Origin: HKCCE3408 sp039191215
GTDB taxonomy: Bacteria; Pseudomonadota; Alphaproteobacteria; Rhodobacterales; Rhodobacteraceae
DNA: 20,314 bases
Assembly: GCA_039191215.1 (NCBI GenBank)
Contig: JBCCXT010000066.1
Location: 1-20,314 of the forward strand
Reading direction: 5' to 3'
The translations under genes and the position numbers were made by a program. The notes beneath the pieces were generated by a model, which did not search any database, had not been told where the DNA came from, and saw only the letters and a program-made list of their open reading frames with translations. Positions 1 to 7,173 of the stretch are shown piece by piece (position 1 is the stretch's first letter; every line of letters begins with the position of its first letter).

Positions 1-44
1 CGCCCACCCACCCCGGTGTGTCGAGGCAAATTCGAGGCCATGGC

Positions 45-569
45 ATGAAAGGATCGCGCCCGGACCAGGCGGCGCTCAGCCGCGATACCGATATGTCCAA
101 GACCGATGCGACTCGCGCGGTGATCGAGGATATGGTTGACGGTCTGAACGACCACCGTATCGACGATATCGGCCAGTTTTTTGCCGGCAGCTTTCGCTGG
201 ATGGGCAATCAGGGCTGCGGGACGAAAGTTGGCCTCAAAGAGTTTCAGGACAATTGGCAGCGCCCGTTTCAGGCGGCCTTCTCTGACAAGGTTTGCATCG
301 ATGAGGCGCGGCTATTCATGGGCGAATGGGCAGCCGCTTTCGGTCGCCAAGAGGCGACGCATTCGGGCGAGTTTATGGGCCTTGCGCCAACCGGCAAGCG
401 CATCGAGATCCGTTACATGGATTTCTGGAAGGTCGTTGACGGCAAGATTACCGACAATTGGGTGATGGTGGATTTCCCGCATGTGCTTGCCCAGCTTGGC
501 CGCGACGTTTTCGACGGCCATGGCTGGGAAGCGTTTGACCGTGGCAAGAAGGTCCTGCCGCAGCCCTAA
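45..569 (+). CDS. SnoaL-like / NTF2-fold protein (ester cyclase type), single domain
   Basis: A protein of 174 aa with one SnoaL-like alpha+beta-barrel domain. Family hallmarks visible are the N-terminal helix with GLNDHRIDDIGQFF, the strand GLAPTGKRIEIRYMDFW and the closing strand GKITDNWVMVDFPHVLAQLG. In characterised relatives this fold catalyses ring closure, isomerisation or hydration in a hydrophobic pocket, but many members have unknown reactions and I cannot assign one here. It is probably cytosolic; no signal peptide is seen. The frame stays open to the left window edge. Possible starts are GTG at 18, ATG at 45 and ATG at 93. I chose 45 because a GAGG lies 7 nt upstream, while 93 has no ribosome-binding site; a start outside the window is not excluded. 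It is the first of three genes in this train carrying five such domains in total, which suggests related roles in one pathway. The next gene follows after 22 nt. Confidence 0.75.
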   Translation: MKGSRPDQAALSRDTDMSKTDATRAVIEDMVDGLNDHRIDDIGQFFAGSFRWMGNQGCGTKVGLKEFQDNWQRPFQAAFSDKVCIDEARLFMGEWAAAFGRQEATHSGEFMGLAPTGKRIEIRYMDFWKVVDGKITDNWVMVDFPHVLAQLGRDVFDGHGWEAFDRGKKVLPQP

Positions 570-580
570 CTAATGATTGT

Positions 581-587
581 GAGGGAG
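581..587 (+). promoter_or_regulatory. Shine-Dalgarno for the HisD/HpsN-like gene
   Basis: GAGGGAG sits 4 nt before the ATG at 592. It is one of the two clearest ribosome-binding sites in the train and fixes that start. The 22-nt gap that holds it is too short for an obvious separate promoter, so the gene is probably read through from upstream. Confidence 0.6.
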
Positions 588-591
588 AGAC

Positions 592-1920
592 ATGGCAGTC
601 ACATATCTCAAACGCGGCAAGCCTGAGACCGAGCGAGCCGCAGACGATGCCAAAACACGCAGCATTGTCGAGCAGACGCTGAGCGACATCGGCACGCGCG
701 GTGACGCCGCAGTGCGCGACTTGTCAGAAAAGTTCGACGGTTATGCACCGGCAAGCTTCAGGCTCAGCGCCGCTGAGATCGAGGCGCTGATCGGCACGCT
801 ATCGCCGCGTGAGCTTGGCGATATCCGCTTTGCCCAAGATCAGGTCCGCCGGTTCGCCGAAGTCCAGCGCGCCTCAATGACGGATGTCGAGGTTGAAACC
901 CTGCCCGGCGTCATATTGGGCCACAAGAACATTCCTGTGCAATCGGTCGGCTGTTATGTGCCGGGCGGCAAGTTCCCGATGGTCGCCTCGGCCCATATGT
1001 CGGTTCTGACAGCCGCGGTGGCTGGCGTGCCGCGGATCATCGCGGCGACCCCGCCTTGGCAAGGCAATCCGAACCCGGCCGTGATCGCGGCAATGCACAT
1101 GGCCGGTGCGCACGAGATTTATGTGCTTGGCGGCATCCAGGCGGTTGGTGCCATGGCCATCGGGACTGAGACGATCGCCCCCGTCGATATGCTTGTTGGC
1201 CCCGGCAACGCCTTTGTGGCTGAAGCCAAGCGCCAGCTCTATGGCCGCGTCGGCATCGATCTTTTTGCTGGTCCGACCGAAACCATGGTCATCGCCGATG
1301 ATACGGTCGACGCAGAGCTATGCGCCACCGATCTGCTTGGCCAGGCCGAGCATGGCTATAACTCTCCGGCTGTTTTGGTGACCAATTCGCACAATCTGGC
1401 CCAGGCCACGTTGACCGAAATCGACCGCCTGCTGACCATCCTGCCGACCGCCGATACGGCTGGTCTAAGCTGGCGCGATTACGGCGAGGTAATCTTGTGC
1501 GACAGCTATGACGAGATGCTTGCTGTCGGCAATGATATCGCATCCGAGCATGTCCAGGTCATGACGGATCGGGATGATTGGTTCCTGGAGCACATGCACT
1601 CTTACGGCGCGCTTTTTCTCGGCCCGCGCACCAATGTGGCCAATGGCGACAAGGTCATCGGCACCAACCACACGCTGCCGACAAAAAAAGCGGGGCGATA
1701 TACCGGCGGCTTATGGGTCGGTAAGTTTCTGAAGACCCATTCCTATCAGCGTGTGGTCACCGATGAGGCTGCAACTCTGGTGGGCGAATATGGCTCGCGG
1801 CTGTGTATGCTTGAGGGTTTTGTTGGCCATGCGGAGCAATGCAACATTCGCGTGCGCCGCCATGGCGGGATCAACGTGCCCTACGGTGAGGGCGCGCCTC
1901 ATAAAGAGGCGGCGCAGTGA
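592..1920 (+). CDS. Histidinol-dehydrogenase-family NAD-dependent dehydrogenase, sulfopropanediol 3-dehydrogenase (HpsN)-like
   Basis: The 442-aa product is a full-length member of the HisD superfamily, which uses zinc and NAD to oxidise an alcohol through an aldehyde to a carboxylate. The family core is intact: GCYVPGGKFP (about 120-130), VGPGN, AGPTE, and the metal set by comparison with HisD: Q251 and H254 in GQAEHGYNS, D353 in NGDKVIGTNH, and H413 in LEGFVGHAEQ. The E319-H320 pair matches the catalytic Glu-His of HisD. The overall pattern (YLKRGK start, GTNHTLPT, YTGGLWVGKF) resembles HpsN, which oxidises 2,3-dihydroxypropane-1-sulfonate in roseobacters, more than biosynthetic HisD. No his genes are nearby, so a catabolic role is favoured. 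The true substrate is unknown, and none of the other genes of the sulfopropanediol pathway is visible here. The stop overlaps the GTG of the next gene by 4 nt. Confidence 0.88.
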   Translation: MAVTYLKRGKPETERAADDAKTRSIVEQTLSDIGTRGDAAVRDLSEKFDGYAPASFRLSAAEIEALIGTLSPRELGDIRFAQDQVRRFAEVQRASMTDVEVETLPGVILGHKNIPVQSVGCYVPGGKFPMVASAHMSVLTAAVAGVPRIIAATPPWQGNPNPAVIAAMHMAGAHEIYVLGGIQAVGAMAIGTETIAPVDMLVGPGNAFVAEAKRQLYGRVGIDLFAGPTETMVIADDTVDAELCATDLLGQAEHGYNSPAVLVTNSHNLAQATLTEIDRLLTILPTADTAGLSWRDYGEVILCDSYDEMLAVGNDIASEHVQVMTDRDDWFLEHMHSYGALFLGPRTNVANGDKVIGTNHTLPTKKAGRYTGGLWVGKFLKTHSYQRVVTDEAATLVGEYGSRLCMLEGFVGHAEQCNIRVRRHGGINVPYGEGAPHKEAAQ

Positions 1921-2966
1921 CCGACAGGCACACGAAACACAAAGCCGCATTGGCACCGTTTCGCGCTGCAAGTTACGACTTTTCGGCGGCAGCGGTCGGC
2001 GCTGCTTTGGCGGAGATTGCCCCCGAGGCTACCTTTCGGCTGGGCGCGCCCTTTGGCGATCTTGCCGGGCCGGACGCGCTTTTCGACCAGGTTTACCGGC
2101 CGCTTTTCGCGGCTTGGCCTGATTTGGAGCGGCGCGATTTCATACTCATTGCCGGAGAAGATGAGCATGGCATGGATTGGGTCGGTTGCGCCGGCCACTA
2201 CCTGGGCACGTTCTTGCAGCCCTGGCTGGACATTCCCGCCACAGGCCATCTGGTCACGATGCGCTATCACGAGTTCTTCCGGTTTGACGGCGGCCGGGTG
2301 GTCGAGGCGCAGGTACTCTGGGATATCCCCGAGGTGATGATGCAGGCAGGCGCCTGGCCGCTGGCACCGGCCCTTGGTCGGGAGTTGACCGTGCCTGGCC
2401 CCGCGACGCCTGACGGTATCGTCGCCGGACCGCGTGACGACGCCCGCGCCAAACTGAGCCGCGACCGGGTGGTCGATATGCTCGCCCACTTGGTTCGCCA
2501 TCCCCGTGAGGGCGGGGTCGAGGTTATGGAGCTTGAGCGCTTCTGGCATCCGCGGATGAACTGGTATGGCCCGGCAGGGATTGGCGCTGCGCGCGGTATC
2601 CAGGGGTTCCGCAATTGGCATCAGATCCCGTTCTTGGCGGCCATGCCGGATCGGGGAAGCGCGGATGCCGATTTGGTCTTTCATTTCTTCGGCGATGGCA
2701 GCTACGCGGGCGTGACGGGTTGGCCGAATATGGTCCAGACTTTGAGCCAGCCTGGTTGGTTGGGTATCGCACCTGCGGGCCAAAGGGTCGAGATGCGATC
2801 GCTGGATTTTTGGCGCCTAGGTCCCGATGGCCGCATCCGGGAGAACTGGGTGCTGGTCGATATGCTTGATCTCTATGGTCAAATTGGCGTCGATCCACTG
2901 GCCCGGATGCGAGAGTTCAACAAAGCACGGCAGGGTTTTGACGCCGCAACGGGTCGGGCGGCGTGA
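1917..2966 (+). CDS. Tandem SnoaL-like (NTF2-fold) protein, two domains
   Basis: A protein of 349 aa built from two SnoaL-like domains, about residues 10-140 and 175-330. The first contains WPDLERRDFILIAGED and ends with the strand FRFDGGRVVEAQVLWDIPEV. The second contains GIAPAGQRVEMRSLDFW and GRIRENWVLVDMLDLYGQIG, closely resembling the single-domain protein at 45-569. The family usually has one domain of 120-150 aa, so this is a fusion or internal duplication. The reaction is unknown; the fold is typically a small-molecule cyclase, isomerase or hydratase, or a non-catalytic binding protein. Translation probably starts at GTG 1917, which overlaps the preceding stop as GTGA, so coupling with the dehydrogenase is expected. 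The 3' end overlaps the next gene in the same way. Confidence 0.82.
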   Translation: MTDRHTKHKAALAPFRAASYDFSAAAVGAALAEIAPEATFRLGAPFGDLAGPDALFDQVYRPLFAAWPDLERRDFILIAGEDEHGMDWVGCAGHYLGTFLQPWLDIPATGHLVTMRYHEFFRFDGGRVVEAQVLWDIPEVMMQAGAWPLAPALGRELTVPGPATPDGIVAGPRDDARAKLSRDRVVDMLAHLVRHPREGGVEVMELERFWHPRMNWYGPAGIGAARGIQGFRNWHQIPFLAAMPDRGSADADLVFHFFGDGSYAGVTGWPNMVQTLSQPGWLGIAPAGQRVEMRSLDFWRLGPDGRIRENWVLVDMLDLYGQIGVDPLARMREFNKARQGFDAATGRAA

Positions 2967-3616
2967 AACGTCCGCGCTCATATGCCGGGCTTGAGGTTCT
3001 GGGGCGCGCACGCCTATCGCGCCATTTCTACCTGCGCGACTTTCTCTATTCCGAGATCGGCAGCTTTCACGCCATTCCCAACATTCCCGACAACCCCGAC
3101 TTGGCGATCGCGGCGGGCACGCAGTTGTGCCAAGAACTGCTCGAGCCGATCGTGGAAACCTTCGGCCCGATCCATGTGCGTTCCTCTTACCGATCGTGCG
3201 AGTTGAACCATTACGGTGCGACCCAGGCCAAACCACAGCGCTGCGCGAAGAACGACGCGAATTACGCCCATCACATCTGGGACCGACGCGACGACAAGGG
3301 CCGGATGGGCGCTGGCGCCTGCATTGTCATCCCCTGGTTCGCAGATCAGTACGAAGAGGTCGGGCGCGACTGGCGCGATCTGGCCTGGTGGGTTCATGAT
3401 CACCTGCCCTATTCGGCGATGTGGTTCTTCCCGCGGCTTGCCGCATTCAACCTAACATGGCGCGAGCAACCCGCGCGCAGCATTGACGGTTTCATGCCGC
3501 GCCGCATCCAGTTGCTCCGCCAAGGCGACGCGCCAGCTGAGCCAGAAAGTATGCGCGCGGCGCGTTATGCCGATTTCCCGCGGTTTCGCGGCATTTCCTA
3601 TCCAAAAATCGCCTGA
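2963..3616 (+). CDS. Small peptidase M15-like protein with apparently degenerate metal site; function unknown
   Basis: A 217-aa protein I do not recognise with certainty. The N-terminal half looks like the peptidase_M15_3 / DD-carboxypeptidase fold: LSRHFYLRDFLYSEIG (about 19-34), LLEPIVETFGPIHVRSSYRS (about 59-78) and a conserved-looking RSSYRSCELN at 73-82. In active M15 enzymes this is followed by a His and a GxAxD zinc motif. Here the region reads AHHIWD (102-107) and GAGACIVIP (116-124), so the expected Asp is an Ile. The C-terminal part has W142-W143, H145, H147 and PYSAMWFFPRLAAFNLTW, which may form the rest of the pocket. No signal peptide is seen, which argues against a cell-wall role. 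It starts at a GTG overlapping the previous stop (GTGA) and is tightly coupled to an SDR gene, so a repurposed cytosolic role in the pathway is my inference. Confidence 0.7.
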   Translation: MKRPRSYAGLEVLGRARLSRHFYLRDFLYSEIGSFHAIPNIPDNPDLAIAAGTQLCQELLEPIVETFGPIHVRSSYRSCELNHYGATQAKPQRCAKNDANYAHHIWDRRDDKGRMGAGACIVIPWFADQYEEVGRDWRDLAWWVHDHLPYSAMWFFPRLAAFNLTWREQPARSIDGFMPRRIQLLRQGDAPAEPESMRAARYADFPRFRGISYPKIA

Positions 3617-4392
3617 TGCCGATGACCAACGAGCTTCCCCGCACACCTTCCTTTCGGCTTGATGGTCGGCGCGCGCTTGCGGTCGGGGCCAGTTCCGGGA
3701 TCGGCCTGGCCTGCGCGGTAGCACTGGCCGAGGCGGGCGCCGCGGTCACGCTGGCGGCGCGATCTGCTGACAAGCTGGCTGAGATAGCGGGCCAGATGCG
3801 TGCCGCAGGCATGGCGGCTGAGGCTCTGCCGCTCGACATCTCCGACATTGCCGCGACCGAGACCACGATCAGCGCAGCGAAGCCGTTCGATGTGCTCGTG
3901 AACGCGGCCGGCTTGGCCCGTCATAGCCCCGCGCTTGAAACCCAAAGCGACGACTATGACGCGGTGACCGATCTCAATGTCAAAGCAGCCTACTTTCTGA
4001 CGCGCGCCGTGGCCAAGGGCCTTGTCGCTGCTGGAAAGCCCGGCTCCTTGATCAATATCTCCAGCCAGATGGCCCATGTCGGCGGCATTGACCGGGCGGT
4101 CTATTGCGCCACCAAACACGCCGTTGAAGGCTTTACGAAGTCGATGGCCATCGAATGGGGCAAGGCCGGCATTCGTGCCAACACAATCTGCCCGACCTTT
4201 ATACGCACGCCGCTTACGCAGCCCAGCTTCGACAATCCGGAACGGCGAGCTTGGATAGAAGACAAGATCAAGTTGCCGCGTATTGGTGAGGTCGAAGACA
4301 TCATGGGCGCGGTTGTGTTTCTCGCCTCAGACGCGGCGGCCATGATCACCGGCACCTCGCTTTTGGTCGATGGCGGCTGGACGGCGGATTGA
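3616..4392 (+). CDS. Short-chain dehydrogenase/reductase (SDR), classical type
   Basis: A protein of 258 aa with all classical SDR landmarks: the Rossmann glycine motif GASSGIG at 24-30, D84-range acidic residues after the second strand, NAAG at 96-99, the catalytic S150 in NISSQ, Y163 and K167 in YCATKHA, and the C-terminal SLLVDGGWTAD. Length is normal for the family. It reversibly oxidises a secondary alcohol with NAD(P); the substrate cannot be read from the sequence. The start at 3616 shares one base with the previous stop (TGATG), and the LacI gene follows 3 nt after the stop, so it sits inside the gene train. It may act before or after the HisD-like dehydrogenase. An in-frame ATG at 3622 is a less likely alternative start. 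Confidence 0.93.
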   Translation: MPMTNELPRTPSFRLDGRRALAVGASSGIGLACAVALAEAGAAVTLAARSADKLAEIAGQMRAAGMAAEALPLDISDIAATETTISAAKPFDVLVNAAGLARHSPALETQSDDYDAVTDLNVKAAYFLTRAVAKGLVAAGKPGSLINISSQMAHVGGIDRAVYCATKHAVEGFTKSMAIEWGKAGIRANTICPTFIRTPLTQPSFDNPERRAWIEDKIKLPRIGEVEDIMGAVVFLASDAAAMITGTSLLVDGGWTAD

Positions 4393-4395
4393 GCA

Positions 4396-5415
4396 ATGGC
4401 GGAGCGGGTGACATCGACACAAGTGGCTGAACGCGCAGGCGTCAGCCAATCGGCCGTAAGCCGGGTCTTCACACCCGGTGCAAGCGTGTCAGAGGCAACC
4501 GCCGAAAAGGTTCGGCGCGCAGCGTCCGAATTGGGCTACCGGCCCAATGTTCTGGCGCGCGCGATGATCACCGGGCAATCGCGGATGATCGGCCTCGTCG
4601 TGGCCTATCTCAACAATTATTTCTACCCCGAGGCCGTCGAAGCGCTGTCGAACGCGTTCCAGGCCCGCGGCTATCACGTCTTGATGTTCATGACGCCTGC
4701 AAATGCAGGCAACATCGATCATATTCTAGAAGAAATCCTCGACTACCAGATTGACGCGATTGTCATGGCGTCGGTGTCGATGTCATCCGATCTGACCAGC
4801 CGCTGCGAGGCGGCGGGCGTGCCGGTGGTCCTGTTCAACCGACTGCAAGACGACACGCGCCTATCCGGTGTGGCGTCAGACAACTTCGATGGCGGCTACG
4901 GCGTGGCGAGCTTTCTTGCCGCAGGCGGACATCAGCGCATCGCCCATATCGCGGGATGGGAAGGCGCCTCGACCGCGCGAGACCGCGAAGCCGGATTTCG
5001 CGCCGGTCTGGAGGCCGCGGGGAAGTCGCTTTTCGCCCGCGCGGTGGGTGAGTTCGATGAAGCCGCTGCATGTGACGCGGCGCGCGAAATGTTTGCCGGG
5101 CCAAACAGGCCCGACGCAGTTTTTGTCGGCAACGATCACATGGCATTTGCGGTCATGGATGCTCTGCGTTTTGAACTTGGCTTGGATGTGCCGGGCGATG
5201 TCTCAGTCATTGGCTATGATGATGTGCCGATTGCCGCTTGGCCGAGTTACGCGCTGACCACAGTGCGCCAACCGGCGCAAGACATGGTCGACCAGACGGT
5301 CGAACTGGTGATGGCGCGCATTCATGACGCCAAGGCGCCGCCCAAACGGGTGGCGGTGGCCGCGCCACTGATCGTCCGCCGCTCGGCCAGAATACCGCAG
5401 GGATGGAAGCCATGA
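4396..5415 (+). CDS. LacI-family transcriptional regulator
   Basis: The 339-aa product has the standard LacI/GalR layout. An N-terminal helix-turn-helix, TSTQVAERAGVSQSAVSRVF at about 6-25, leads to the hinge ELGYRPNVLARAM, then a periplasmic-binding-protein-like sensor domain starting at SRMIGLVV. This includes the typical dimer and effector segments GNDHMAFAVMDALR and VPGDVSVIGYDDVPIAAWPSYALTTVRQP. Length matches the family. LacI proteins bind palindromic operators and are released, or less often recruited, by a small-molecule ligand, usually a sugar or pathway intermediate. It is encoded within the catabolic train rather than at its edge, 3 nt after the SDR stop and overlapping the next start as ATGA, so it may control its own transcription. 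No operator can be assigned to it with confidence. Confidence 0.95.
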   Translation: MAERVTSTQVAERAGVSQSAVSRVFTPGASVSEATAEKVRRAASELGYRPNVLARAMITGQSRMIGLVVAYLNNYFYPEAVEALSNAFQARGYHVLMFMTPANAGNIDHILEEILDYQIDAIVMASVSMSSDLTSRCEAAGVPVVLFNRLQDDTRLSGVASDNFDGGYGVASFLAAGGHQRIAHIAGWEGASTARDREAGFRAGLEAAGKSLFARAVGEFDEAAACDAAREMFAGPNRPDAVFVGNDHMAFAVMDALRFELGLDVPGDVSVIGYDDVPIAAWPSYALTTVRQPAQDMVDQTVELVMARIHDAKAPPKRVAVAAPLIVRRSARIPQGWKP

Positions 5416-6401
5416 GCATGCAGGGATTTGCCCCGAAATTCGCCGATTTTCCGGACTATATCATCGGTATCACCAAAGAGATTTGGGAAGACCGCGGCAT
5501 TGCAACTTTGCACGAGTATTATGCCGAAGACATCGTCGTCCGGTCGCCCGCCTCGCTGGTCATCGGCAATAGTGGTGTGATCGCCGCCACGATGGCGACG
5601 CTGGCGGAGTTTCCAGACAGGCGCTTGCTTGGCGAGGATGTGATCTGGTCGGGCAGTCCGGAGACTGGCATGTTAAGCTCGCATCGGATCCTATCGACGG
5701 CGACTCATGGCGGTGACGGCATTTATGGCCGCGCCAGCGGCGCGATGCTGCGCTACCGGATCCTCGCCGATTGCCACGCAAAAAATAACAAGATCGACGA
5801 TGAATGGTTGATCCGCGACCAAGGCGCCATCGTGCGCCAGCTTGGCTGGGAGCCCAAGGATTACGCAGCCAAGGTCATCGAAGATGAGGGTGGCCCGAGC
5901 CAGGCGACACCCCCGTTGACGCCGGAAAGTGATCAGCCGGGGCCCTACACGGGCAAGGGCAATGACAGTGAATGGGGCGCGCGGCTGGCTGAGCTTCTGA
6001 CCCGGATTATGGCGGCTGATATGGCCGCGATCCCGCAAGCGTATGACCGCGCGGCAAACTTGTACTATCCAGGCGGAGTAGAAGATCAAAGCCATGACGG
6101 CGCGGACCGGTTTTGGATGGGGCTGCGGGCTTCCTTTCCCGATGCGACCTTCACCATCGATCACACGATTGGCCGTGACGATCCGATGATGCCACCACGC
6201 GCGGCTGTTCGGTGGAGCCTTTGGGGCAAGCATAGCGGTTGGGGCGCATTTGGCGCGCCGAGCGGTGCGATGGTTTACGTCCTCGGCATCACGCAAGCCG
6301 AGTTCGGCAGCCTTGGCGCGGCCGCGCCGACACTTCGCCGCGAATACACGCTTTTCGACGAGACCGCCGTGTGGAAGCAAATCCTGTTGGGCGGGGTGTA
6401 G
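5412..6401 (+). CDS. Second tandem SnoaL-like (NTF2-fold) protein, two domains
   Basis: A protein of 329 aa with two SnoaL-like domains. The N-terminal one spans about 10-155 (WEDRGIATLHEYYAEDIVVR, IGNSGVIAATMATLAEFPD, NKIDDEWLIRDQGAIVRQLG). The second spans about 190-325 (AIPQAYDRAANLYYPGG, HDGADRFWMGLRASFPDATF, closing YTLFDETAVWKQIL). The two halves are less alike than those of the 1917-2966 protein, and the proline-rich segment at about 160-180 looks like a linker. The enzymatic role is unknown. ATG 5412 overlaps the LacI stop (ATGA). ATG 5418 has a better-spaced GGAAG (5405-5409) and could be the real start; ATG 5403 is also in frame. Having two tandem proteins and one single-domain protein in the same train suggests different steps or hetero-oligomers. 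Confidence 0.8.
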   Translation: MSMQGFAPKFADFPDYIIGITKEIWEDRGIATLHEYYAEDIVVRSPASLVIGNSGVIAATMATLAEFPDRRLLGEDVIWSGSPETGMLSSHRILSTATHGGDGIYGRASGAMLRYRILADCHAKNNKIDDEWLIRDQGAIVRQLGWEPKDYAAKVIEDEGGPSQATPPLTPESDQPGPYTGKGNDSEWGARLAELLTRIMAADMAAIPQAYDRAANLYYPGGVEDQSHDGADRFWMGLRASFPDATFTIDHTIGRDDPMMPPRAAVRWSLWGKHSGWGAFGAPSGAMVYVLGITQAEFGSLGAAAPTLRREYTLFDETAVWKQILLGGV

Positions 6402-6406
6402 GCGCG

Positions 6407-7033
6407 ATGGAGAGCTATGCAGATCTGATGTTCACTCCGCGCGTACGCGCCGAGCAAGATACTGTCGGCATGGGGCAGCGTTACGCCCGGACCTATGAGC
6501 ATCGCCATCGCGGCCCGCTTGATGCCGATACGCGTGCGTTTATCGAGACGCGGAACAGTTTTTACATGGCGACCGTGTCGGAGACGGATTGGCCTTATGT
6601 GCAACATCGCGGCGGGCCGGCAGGTTTCTTGAAGGTTTTGGGCCCCGAGCGGATCGGATTTGCCGACTACCCGGGAAACAAGCAGTTTATCTCTAAGGGG
6701 AATCTGGGTGCGTCGGATCGGGTGGCGCTGATTTTGATGGACTATCCGCGCCGCGCCCGGTTGAAGCTTTTGGGTCATGCAACTGTAATGCGTGCGGCCG
6801 ATGACGCGGAGCTTGCCGCGCAATTGGCGACAGAGGGCGCGGCAGTGCCGGAACGCCTGGTCACGATCGATCTTGCGGCGATGGATTGGAACTGCCCAAA
6901 ATACATCACGCCACGGCTTACCGAGGCTGAGATCGACGCAGCACTTGGCCCGCGGATCAAGGAGATGGCCGACCGGATCGAAGCGCTGGAGGCGCGGCTC
7001 GACCGGGCTGAGCCGGGCTGGAGGTCGTCGTGA
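6407..7033 (+). CDS. Pyridoxamine 5'-phosphate oxidase-family (FMN-binding split barrel) protein
   Basis: A protein of 208 aa with the split-barrel flavin-binding fold of the PNPOx-like family. The first core strand is FIETRNSFYMATVSETDWPYVQHR (about 47-70, cited by its ends), followed by the FMN-phosphate-like segment GFLKVLGPERIGFADYPGN, KQFISKGNL, then RVALILMDYPRRARLKLLG and a C-terminal helix EMADRIEALEARLDRA. Members of this broad group bind FMN, F420 or haem; the cofactor here is not decided by visible residues. True PdxH acts in vitamin B6 synthesis, but this divergent type is normally an uncharacterised oxidoreductase. The start at 6407 lies 5 nt after the preceding stop. A longer in-frame start at 6239 would overlap the upstream gene by 160 nt and is rejected. 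Confidence 0.85.
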   Translation: MESYADLMFTPRVRAEQDTVGMGQRYARTYEHRHRGPLDADTRAFIETRNSFYMATVSETDWPYVQHRGGPAGFLKVLGPERIGFADYPGNKQFISKGNLGASDRVALILMDYPRRARLKLLGHATVMRAADDAELAAQLATEGAAVPERLVTIDLAAMDWNCPKYITPRLTEAEIDAALGPRIKEMADRIEALEARLDRAEPGWRSS

Positions 7034-7125
7034 CCGCCCCGAGCCGATCTGTCAGCCGGTTTCACATGTGGCGCCAAAGCCTGCGCGCGCGCCGCCTCAA
7101 TCTGCGTCCGCCCGGCGGGTTGTGA
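7030..7125 (+). CDS. Candidate 31-aa basic micropeptide, stop-start coupled
   Basis: A short frame opens with GTG at 7030, overlapping the preceding TGA as GTGA, the same junction used elsewhere in this gene train. It runs 31 codons to a TGA at 7123-7125. The product is strongly basic and has seven arginines, with SLRARRLNLRPPGGL at its C-terminus. I recognise no family. The argument for reality is the coupling geometry alone; by chance such a short frame is common in GC-rich DNA. Its stop falls inside the left arm of the TGTGA-N7-TCACA inverted repeat. It could be a leader-type peptide, a small protein, or nothing. Confidence 0.22.
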   Translation: MTAPSRSVSRFHMWRQSLRARRLNLRPPGGL

Positions 7126-7137
7126 GTTTTGGTCACA
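7121..7137. promoter_or_regulatory. Inverted repeat TGTGA-N7-TCACA, candidate operator
   Basis: Perfect 5-bp arms separated by GTTTTGG lie in the only sizeable gap of the gene train, about 37 nt before the bicupin ATG at 7174. The wider arms, GGTTGTGA and TCACACACC, are still partly symmetric. The arms resemble the half sites used by CRP/FNR- and GntR-type regulators, although CRP has a 6-bp spacer. The position suggests an internal promoter controlled here, or a weak RNA hairpin. I cannot assign the LacI protein to it. Confidence 0.35.
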
Positions 7138-7173
7138 CACCCTGAATGCAAGAAATTTTTGAAAGACACATAC

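Noticed and set aside
592..1920. Assignment as histidine-biosynthetic HisD
   Set aside because: No other his gene is near, and the sequence pattern and catabolic context fit the sulfopropanediol-dehydrogenase-like branch better, though the substrate remains unproven.
1899..2783. Long open frame on the minus strand (294 codons)
   Set aside because: It lies wholly opposite the SnoaL tandem gene, has no recognisable domain and a biased His/Arg/Pro composition expected of an antisense shadow in GC-rich DNA.
6239..6406. Upstream in-frame extension of the PNPOx-like gene
   Set aside because: It would overlap the tandem SnoaL gene by 160 nt and adds an Arg-rich sequence without family similarity; the ATG at 6407 fits the spacing used across the train.
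7107..7130. GC-rich hairpin-like CCGCC-C-GGCGG followed by GTTTT, considered as a terminator
   Set aside because: The loop would be one base and the T-run is only four, so an intrinsic terminator is not supported.
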